NCBI GenBank assembly: GCA_021808665.1
Contig: JAKBBA010000042.1
Location: forward strand, 1-28,677
Direction: 5' to 3'
From: Actinomycetes bacterium
GTDB taxonomy: Bacteria; Actinomycetota; Acidimicrobiia; Acidimicrobiales; Palsa-688
DNA length: 28,677 nucleotides
The position numbers and the translations under genes were made by a program. A model generated the notes under the pieces. The model worked only from the letters and a program-made list of their open reading frames with translations, searched no databases and was not told the DNA's origin. Shown here in pieces: positions 23,703 to 28,677 of the stretch. Positions within the stretch are counted from its first letter, which is position 1, and each line of letters starts with the position of its first letter.

Positions 23703-24016
23703 GTATGGGGCGCCTGGCCGGGCGCCTGGGAGGTGAGCGCCGAACATCCGACACCGTGCCTCGGAACGCCGGCTGAGAGGCGCCCGTCAATGGTCGAACG
23801 TCATGCTCGCTCCGACTTGAAGTATACCGAAAGAGGCTGAGAGCGCAGCACGCTGAGTAGGCGCTCGGCGGCTCCGACCCCGCACACCCGGGCGGGGAGC
23901 GCCGATCGCCAGGTTCTGCGGTCGCTCACGTGGCGTCGCGGGATCGCCTGCTGCTACCCCGAGTGCTTACTCCGAGCGCCCGTAAGGGATTCTCCTACGG
24001 ACGCCCCGAACGCAGC
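23703..24016. other. Intergenic, no gene seen
   Basis: GC-rich sequence with a short direct repeat GGGCGCCTGG near 23720, and no supported coding frame. Confidence 0.4.
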
Positions 24017-24029
24017 TACGATTGCCGGG

Positions 24030-24436
24030 GTGGTCGGTTCGTTGGCGGTGGTCGAGAAGTGGCTCGGCGCGGTGAACGAGCAGGACGCCGAGCGCGTTCA
24101 GGCGCTTAGTAGCGAACGTATCGTGATCGCTGGCCCACGCGGGCGGGGAATGATGGACCGCTCGGTGCTGGGCGAGTGGCTCAGCCGGTCGGGGTTCACG
24201 TCTCAGCCTCTGCGCTGGTTTTGTGGCGCAGATGGGAGAGTGGTGGTCGAGCAACAGGCCGTGTGACACGAGGTGGGAACCGGTCAGCTGCAGGGCCGAT
24301 CGGTCATCGGATCACAGTTCATCGTGCGTCATGCCTGGTCGTTCTCTATGTCCGCCACGACACCGGCGTCGACGCCGCCCTCGCAGCGGCCGGGCTTGAC
24401 GAACAGCGTGACCTGGTCACCCACCCTCGTGGTTAG
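24030..24436 (+). pseudogene. NTF2-like (SnoaL-type) protein with a nonsense codon and a frameshift
   Basis: Starts GTG at 24030 (TACGAT 7 nt upstream). The first frame, VVEKWLGAVNEQDAERVQALSSE to PLRWFCGADGRVVVEQQAV, is the start of a small NTF2-like fold. TGA at 24264-24266 then occurs where Trp is expected (AV*HEVGTGQLQGRSVIGSQF continues in frame). Near 24331 the frame moves to one that reads LVVLYVRHDTGVDAALAAAGL to a TAG at 24434-24436. One lost G around ATGCC would explain it (VRHGLVV). Two lesions make decay likely, or reads are poor here. Function was probably a small-molecule binding or isomerase-type protein. Confidence 0.72.
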
Positions 24437-24513
24437 TGCGGTCCGCTGGCGGCTCCTGCGCCGGACGGTCATCGTTCACAGCACGAGGAGAGTGAGACAT
24501 CGACAGGGTCCTC

Positions 24514-24959
24514 ATGAGTAGGGAACGAGATACGAAAAGAGGGCCAACACCGTTTGAGGTTCACGAACCAGGCGCGTTGCTGCACGGCAGCAAGGCGGAT
24601 CTCACCGTAGGCGACCTTCTGGTCCCTGGCTGCTTATCGAACTTCGAACCGGGGCGCGTGATGAACCACGTCTACGTCACGGAATCGCTCGACGCCGCGG
24701 CCTGGGGCGCCGAGGTGGCTGCCGGCGAGGGGCCTGGACGCATCTACATCGTGGAGTCGATTGGCGCGCTCGAAGACGATCCCAACGTCACCGACAAGAA
24801 GTTCCCTGGCAATCCACCCGCTCCTACCGGACCCGCGATCACGTTCGCATCGTCGGTGAGCTTGAGGGCTGGGTAGGCCACACCCCCGAGCAACTGCAGG
24901 CAAGACGGGATGGGCTCGCCGGGCTCAACCGACGCGGAGCCGCAGTCATCGATGACTGA
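24514..24959 (+). pseudogene. arr: Second rifampin ADP-ribosyltransferase, frameshifted
   Basis: ATG at 24514. The first 100 codons are clearly Arr: PFEVHEPGALLHGSKADL, NFEPGRVMNHVYVTES, GRIYIVESIGALEDDPNVTD and FPGNP, retaining the His, Tyr and Asp of the active site. At 24814-24818 one base is missing: the family reads NPTRSYRTRDH, and the following bases in the next frame give CGC TCC TAC CGG ACC CGC GAT CAC, then VRIVGELEGWVGHTPEQLQ to VIDD and TGA at 24957-24959. As it stands the protein ends early at 24876 with an unrelated tail. It differs throughout from the arr at 23138, so it is a separate paralogue, not a fresh tandem copy. Confidence 0.88.
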
Positions 24960-24988
24960 CCGGTAGCCGAACGGTCGTCGGAACGTAA

Positions 24989-25435
24989 CTAACTGTTGTT
25001 CAGCTCCTCGGCGAACATCACGATGATGCCGCTGGGGCCGCGTAGATAGGTGAGCATGTAGACGTCTCGGTAGGTGGCCGCGGCGCGCAGCGGGTGGCAG
25101 CCGTGCCTTGCGGCGATCTCGACGGCCTTTTCGATGTCGCCGACCGAGAAGGCGACGCGGTGCACGCCGATCTCGTTGGGCCGTGTGGGCTCCGTGTCGA
25201 CCGCGTCGGGATGGACGTACTCGAAGAGCTCGAGGCGGCCATTGCCGTCTGGCGTTTGGAGAATGGCGATCCTCGCATGGTTGCCGTCGAGGTCGACGGC
25301 GGCGTCGGTCCACTCGCCACTGACCGAGTCCCGGCCCACGAAGGTCAGCCCGACGTCAGCGAAGAAGGCGATCGTCGCTTCGAGGTCATCGACGGCGATA
25401 CCGACGTTCCCGAACTTGACCGGCGTGCGCTGCAC
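24989..25435 (-). CDS. VOC-superfamily (glyoxalase-like) protein
   Basis: 148 aa from GTG at 25435. VOC features: KFGNVGIAVDDLEATIAFFADVGLTFVGR, ARIAILQTPDGNGRLELFEYVHP, GVHRVAFSVGDIEKAVEIAARHGCHPL and YMLTYLRGPSGIIVMFAEEL. His/Glu at the usual metal positions are present (LELFEY, GVHRVAF, IIVMFAEE). Members include dioxygenases, glyoxalase I and resistance proteins; no substrate can be inferred. Confidence 0.86.
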   Translation of the reverse strand: MQRTPVKFGNVGIAVDDLEATIAFFADVGLTFVGRDSVSGEWTDAAVDLDGNHARIAILQTPDGNGRLELFEYVHPDAVDTEPTRPNEIGVHRVAFSVGDIEKAVEIAARHGCHPLRAAATYRDVYMLTYLRGPSGIIVMFAEELNNS

Positions 25436-25759
25436 GTTAGTGAGCCGCAGGCGATCTGTTCAGGTCGGTGCCATTCCTCAAGTTCCGCAAGACGAACCCT
25501 GAACGGGAACACCCCGGCAAGCGGCGTTGGCGGCCGGGGAGCGTCCCGTTTACCCCGCCCGCAAGGAATCCGAGTGACGGCGCGCTATCCGCGACGAGGC
25601 GCGGGCCGGCCAAGCCCTCGCGCGCCAACGGCGAAGCTGCCCCACGAGGGTAGCCAGCGACCGACACAACGATCCCTCTCGCGTCCACGACAGGTGGGCT
25701 GAGCCGAGCGGGCGAGGACACCGAACGACAGCTCCATTGCTGAGCAAGGCTCACGATCT
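25436..25759. other. Intergenic, no gene seen
   Basis: Open frames on both strands look like GC-rich chance frames without domains. AAGGAATCCGAG at about 25563 echoes the centre of repeat copies 3 and 5 (AAGGAATCCGGG), but no full copy surrounds it. Confidence 0.4.
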
Positions 25760-25836
25760 CCGAGCAGAACTGGTCGCTCAGAACCGACCGTCAGAACGAC
25801 AGCCGCTGCCATCGGGACGGCAGCGCAGATCGGCAC
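25760..25836 (+). repeat. 77-bp repeat, copy 6 (left end diverged)
   Basis: Right end AGCGCAGATCGGCAC (25822-25836), followed by CTCCGGCGCGC, much as in copy 3. Counting 77 bp back places CAGAACC at position 20, matching the other copies. The left GTGCCGAT is not preserved. Confidence 0.6.
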
Positions 25837-26082
25837 CTCCGGCGCGCTCGCGGACTGCAAGCACGCTCGGCGTTGGGCGACGTTGCCCCGTCAACGAGCC
25901 CCGCTTTTCCGGGCAGGGCGCTGCGCGGGATAATGGCACGTTCGGCGTGAATGATAGGGGGCAGTTGCCGGTAGCCGGTCAGGGGTGAGTGCCCGAGGCG
26001 GACCATTCGGGGGACTGCGCCTGGCTGCCTTCGTCCTGGCTCGTTCCTCGACCTCCGAGTTCGGGGTGCGTCGCTCCCCTGC
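25837..26082. other. Intergenic, no gene seen
   Basis: No supported coding frame between repeat copy 6 and the convergent reductase-like gene. Confidence 0.4.
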
Positions 26083-26694
26083 CTATCCCGTGGTGGTGGC
26101 CTCTAGCGGTGGGTGTTCGAGGATCTGTGGTCGGTACTCCACGAGCTGGATCCGCTCATCGAAGACTCTGCTGGCGGTCATGTCGAGTGCGACGTCGGGG
26201 TAGCCGTCGTAGATACGTTCTGAGCCGGTGGCGCCGGTGATGACAGGGAACATAACGACCCGGAAGCGGTCGACGAGCCCGGCCCGCAGCAGCGACCGGC
26301 ACAGGCTGATGCTGCCGATCGTGCTCAAGAGGGCGGGGCTGTCAGCCTTCATCGCGCGCACCGCTTCGACAGCGTCACCGCGCACGAGGGTCGTATTCGC
26401 CCACCACAGTGGCTCTTCGAGGGTGGAGGAGAACACCACCTTCGATGCCCCCGTCATCGTGGCGAAGGTGTTCTCTTCGTCGGTGGAGACCTCGTCGATC
26501 CCCGCCGGGGTGGCGCCGGCGGCAAAACCCGACATCAGCCGGTACGTGTTCGCACCCATGAGCAGCGTCGCCTCGGGCCGCTCGTCGAGCCAGCCGAGAT
26601 ACTCGGGGCCTTCGAGACCCCACCACCCCGGCCAGCCCTCCGCCGACGCGTAACCGTCAAGAGAGGTAATGAAGTCGACGGTCAGCTCTGCCAT
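26083..26694 (-). CDS. RibD C-terminal/dihydrofolate reductase-like protein, operon with AHSA1 and ArsR genes
   Basis: 203 aa from ATG at 26694, set by GAGGAGGA just upstream; the open frame to 26793 overlaps the upstream gene. Features: VDFITSLDGYASAEGWPG, EATLLMGANTYRLMSGF, KVVFSSTLEEPLWWANT, LLSTIGSISLCRSLLRAGLVDRFRVVMFPVITG. The glycine-rich phosphate loop is modified (STIGSISLCR). Function unknown beyond the reductase-like fold. Last gene of a three-gene operon with ArsR and AHSA1 genes, a linkage common in actinobacteria. Confidence 0.86.
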   Translation of the reverse strand: MAELTVDFITSLDGYASAEGWPGWWGLEGPEYLGWLDERPEATLLMGANTYRLMSGFAAGATPAGIDEVSTDEENTFATMTGASKVVFSSTLEEPLWWANTTLVRGDAVEAVRAMKADSPALLSTIGSISLCRSLLRAGLVDRFRVVMFPVITGATGSERIYDGYPDVALDMTASRVFDERIQLVEYRPQILEHPPLEATTTG

Positions 26695-26731
26695 GGTGTC
26701 CTCCTCGGGCTCTCGGTCGTTGCTGTCGCGA

Positions 26732-27217
26732 TCATCGGCCGAGGAGCGCGTCGAGCTTGCGGTAGCCCTCCTGGACGCCGACCTCCATCCCACTGGCGAT
26801 GAAAGCGTCGCGGGCTTCGAAGCTGTCGACCAGCGAGGTCACGGTGAGCCGGCAGCGGCAGCCCGGTAGGTCCTCGAAGACATACCGTTCGAGCGACACG
26901 TTGTCGGGCCACGGCTCGTAGGTGAACGTCTCGACGATGAGCTCGTTGGGCCGGACTTCGTGGAAGCAGCCTCGGAACCAGTGCTCCTCGTCGCTTCGGA
27001 TGGAGACGTAGCGCCATTCGCCGCCGGTGCGGCAGTCCCATCGGTCGACACGGCTGGAGTCGAGGCTGTCGGGGCCGACCCATCGCACGAAGAGGTCCGG
27101 CTCGCTGTGTGCCCGGAAGACCGCCTTGGCCGGGGCGTCGAACTCCCGGACGATCGTGATCGACGGCTTCTTGTCGTCGACGGTGATCTCGGCTTCTCGG
27201 TTGGTCGTGCTTGTCAT
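26732..27217 (-). CDS. SRPBCC/AHSA1-domain protein
   Basis: 161 aa from ATG at 27217, which overlaps the ArsR stop as ATGA. Pattern of activator of Hsp90 ATPase homologue 1-like proteins: PSITIVREFDAPAKAVFRAHSEPDLFVRWVGP, GGEWRYVSIR, WFRGCFHEVRPNELIVETFTYE, and the C-terminal helix EGYRKLDALLG. These form a helix-grip fold with a ligand cavity; the ligand is unknown. Coupling to an ArsR regulator is a widespread arrangement. Confidence 0.9.
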   Translation of the reverse strand: MTSTTNREAEITVDDKKPSITIVREFDAPAKAVFRAHSEPDLFVRWVGPDSLDSSRVDRWDCRTGGEWRYVSIRSDEEHWFRGCFHEVRPNELIVETFTYEPWPDNVSLERYVFEDLPGCRCRLTVTSLVDSFEARDAFIASGMEVGVQEGYRKLDALLGR

Positions 27218-27570
27218 GTCGTCGCTCCTTCGTCGTTGTCGGGGGTCTGCTCGTCGAGTTGGGCGAACAACCGGTCGAGGCGCTGGTAGCGGGCCTCGGC
27301 GTTTTGGCGATACCGCTCGATCCACTCGGCCATGAGGTCGAACGCCTTCGGCTCCAACCGGACCGGCCGGCGCTGCGCCTCGCGCCGGCGAGACACGACG
27401 CCTGCGTCCTCGAGCACCAACAGGTGCTTGGACACCGCCTGGATGGACATGTCGTAGTGCTCGGCCAGCTCGCTCAACGTCGCTTCGCCAATGGCGAGAC
27501 GATTCACGATGTCGAATCTCGTCTCGTCGGCCAACGCCGAGAACACCGTCACCATAGCGTTCGCTGACAT
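27214..27570 (-). CDS. ArsR-family transcriptional regulator
   Basis: 118 aa from ATG at 27570 (MSANAMVTVFSALADETRFD); an upstream TTG at 27582 is possible. Winged HTH: RFDIVNRLAIGEATLSELAEHYDMSIQAVSKHLLVLEDAGVVSRRREAQRRPVRL. There is no metal-binding Cys motif of the ArsR/SmtB type, so the signal is probably not a metal. It heads the operon and faces two inverted repeats TCAACCnnnnGGYTGA, so autoregulation is likely. Confidence 0.92.
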   Translation of the reverse strand: MSANAMVTVFSALADETRFDIVNRLAIGEATLSELAEHYDMSIQAVSKHLLVLEDAGVVSRRREAQRRPVRLEPKAFDLMAEWIERYRQNAEARYQRLDRLFAQLDEQTPDNDEGATT

Positions 27571-27578
27571 CAGTCCTC

Positions 27579-27640
27579 TCAACCTTGTGGCTGACTAAAA
27601 TCCTACTTCACAGCACCATGCTTGTCAACCCCACGGTTGA
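27579..27640 (-). promoter_or_regulatory. ArsR operon promoter with two operators
   Basis: Minus-strand -35 TTGACA (27623-27628) and -10 TAGGAT (27600-27605) have a 17-nt spacer. TCAACC-CCAC-GGTTGA (27625-27640) overlaps the -35, and TCAACC-TTGT-GGCTGA (27579-27594) lies around the expected start point. The two matching inverted repeats fit binding by the dimeric ArsR protein encoded immediately downstream. Confidence 0.8.
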
Positions 27641-27910
27641 ACACGACCCGCCGTGAGCGACGTTGACTTCCACCCGTGTGCGCTCGGATCAGGACGCTGG
27701 CCTAAGCGGCACAATGCACCCACCAACCGGCCGTAAAGGACAAGGACAGCCCGGCCGGAACTGTATTGGCGTACGATATGGGACAGCCGCTGGCCAGGGC
27801 CGGCGGGCAGGGCAGGCGGAGAGGGCGAGCGCCTACCCGCGTCGGCCACCTCGGCGTCGAGCCCTATCTGCTGGCGCTTAGGGTGACCGTCGCCACGTCA
27901 GGCGGGCGGC
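27641..27910. other. Intergenic, no gene seen
   Basis: Between the ArsR operon promoter and the end of the convergent TIGR03086 gene. No supported frame on either strand. Confidence 0.4.
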
Positions 27911-28456
27911 TCAGGCCCGCCCGAGGAAGCAGAGGAACTCTTCTTGGAGATCGGCGCCAGCCGGTGGTACCAACTTAGGCCCAAAAACTCCGGGGCGGCG
28001 CATCATAGTATCCATCGGCTTGAGTACCTCGTAGGCGTGGCGGACCGTGTCCTCGTCGAGGCGGTCGTCTGCGCCTACCGCCCGGGCCAGATCCCAGGTA
28101 TGCACCAACAGGTCCATGGCCACGAGCCGGCTGATGAGCTCGCCGGCGGGCATCTTACCCGCCGGGCCGTCGATCTCCCGAGCCATCAGCCCGGCGTCAG
28201 CGGTGATCCTCCGCATCTCCCGGGAGACCTCCTCCCACGCTCGCTTCGGGTCGTCGTCGGAAGCTACGGGTGCCCACTGGCCGCTCATGACGTTGGAGAT
28301 GACACCCCGATGGCCGGTGACCACATGTGCCACCACGTCTCGGGCCTTCCACCCGTCGCAGGGGGACTGGGCATCCCAGCCGTCAGGATCAGCTGCTCTG
28401 ACAGCCGCGTCGAAGCCGTCCGCGACTGTTCTGTACCGGTCTTGCACGTCAGCCAC
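27911..28456 (-). CDS. TIGR03086-family metal-binding protein (maleylpyruvate isomerase-like/DinB fold)
   Basis: 181 aa from GTG at 28456, chosen because TACGCT lies exactly 6 nt upstream; GTG at 28462 is two codons earlier. VQDRYRTVADGFDAAVRA, SPCDGWKARDVVAHVVTGHRGVI and LVAMDLLVHTWDLARAVGAD carry the histidines of the DinB/mycothiol-dependent isomerase fold. The family occurs mainly in actinobacteria and is thought to bind divalent metal, often with mycothiol; reaction unknown. Confidence 0.87.
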   Translation of the reverse strand: MADVQDRYRTVADGFDAAVRAADPDGWDAQSPCDGWKARDVVAHVVTGHRGVISNVMSGQWAPVASDDDPKRAWEEVSREMRRITADAGLMAREIDGPAGKMPAGELISRLVAMDLLVHTWDLARAVGADDRLDEDTVRHAYEVLKPMDTMMRRPGVFGPKLVPPAGADLQEEFLCFLGRA

Positions 28457-28638
28457 GACCACAGCGTAGGCGAGCTATCCGGATCGGACAATGCTGGACG
28501 ACCATCAAAGCCACGCAGTCAGCTAAGAAGATCACACTGACCCGTCGAGGTTCCCCTCTGATAGCCGCAGACGAGACCACTCAGCAACAGCCCACAAGCC
28601 CCACAGACCCGGCGGTATGGGGCATGTAGCTATTGGGT

Positions 28639-28672
28639 TTCTGGGATACCCGGGCGGCACGTTCTGGGATAC
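28639..28672 (+). repeat. Short direct repeat TTCTGGGATAC
   Basis: TTCTGGGATAC at 28639-28649 recurs at 28662-28672, a 23-bp period, at the very end of the window. The rest of 28463-28677 shows no gene. The repeat may continue beyond the window. Confidence 0.6.
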
Positions 28673-28677
28673 GGGGC

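Noticed and set aside
13077..24266. TGA recoded as a sense codon
   Set aside because: Two in-frame TGAs occur, but TGA is the normal stop of many intact genes here and no recoding signal was seen.
24989..25702. Plus-strand open frames opposite the VOC gene
   Set aside because: The minus-strand VOC protein has clear family sequence; the plus-strand frames do not.
15953..25836. Repeats as canonical integron attC sites
   Set aside because: No GTTRRRY core at the right ends, no integron integrase in the window, and the modules carry their own promoters. The similarity is in layout only.
1..28677. tRNA, rRNA or CRISPR array
   Set aside because: No T-arm-like GGTTCGA ends in a cloverleaf context, no rRNA sequence, and no regularly spaced short repeats with unique spacers were found by eye.

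Overview
The window is GC-rich bacterial DNA with many GTG/TTG starts and frequent 4-nt GTGA/ATGA gene overlaps. It carries protein families typical of Actinomycetota: an SCO6880-type conjugation protein, a DUF6112-like pilin, and a TIGR03086 (mycothiol-dependent maleylpyruvate isomerase-like) protein. A recurrent -10 box 6-7 nt upstream of start codons suggests leaderless mRNAs, also common in actinobacteria. The species cannot be named from this sequence. No rRNA, tRNA, CRISPR array, integrase or complete insertion sequence was seen.

Layout. (1) 1-173: 5' part of a cation diffusion facilitator gene on the minus strand. (2) 699-13331: part of an integrative or plasmid-borne conjugative element. 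It starts with two small alpha-helical proteins and a RepA/AAA_25-type ATPase, followed by an intergenic inverted repeat. Next comes a minus-strand pair (HTH/Nudix-like regulator plus cupin) with an operator-like divergent region. The transfer operon follows: unknown 352-aa protein, bifunctional peptidoglycan hydrolase, DUF6112 pilin-like protein, VirB8-like anchor, VirB6/TrbL-like channel, SCO6880-like protein and VirB4-like ATPase. Two unlisted mini-ORFs (6249-6374 and 9998-10144) appear translationally coupled to the transfer genes. The VirB4 gene has an in-frame TGA that removes its last part. (3) 13784-15699: an AAA ATPase fragment, a perfect 18-bp palindrome, and an intact calcineurin-like phosphoesterase with an unrecognised N-terminal domain.

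(4) 15953-27600: a string of small accessory genes on both strands: two vapBC-type toxin-antitoxin pairs, two methyltransferases, two VOC proteins, an HTH/TumE-like pair, a TfoX-like protein, two RibD_C reductase-like proteins, two rifampin ADP-ribosyltransferases (one frameshifted), an NTF2-like pseudogene, and an ArsR-AHSA1-reductase operon. Six copies of a roughly 77-bp repeat, all in the same orientation, lie only between genes here. They share CAKAACG near position 20 and AGCGCAGATCGGCAC at the right end. Two sites bracket each vapBC pair. The layout resembles a cassette array, but the sites do not match canonical integron attC sites and no integrase is present. This is the main candidate for an undescribed system.

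(5) 27911-28456: the TIGR03086 protein, then non-coding sequence with a short direct repeat to the window end.

Three genes (virB4-like, NTF2-like, second arr) carry nonsense or single-base deletion lesions. These are either real decay or assembly error, and reads would decide.
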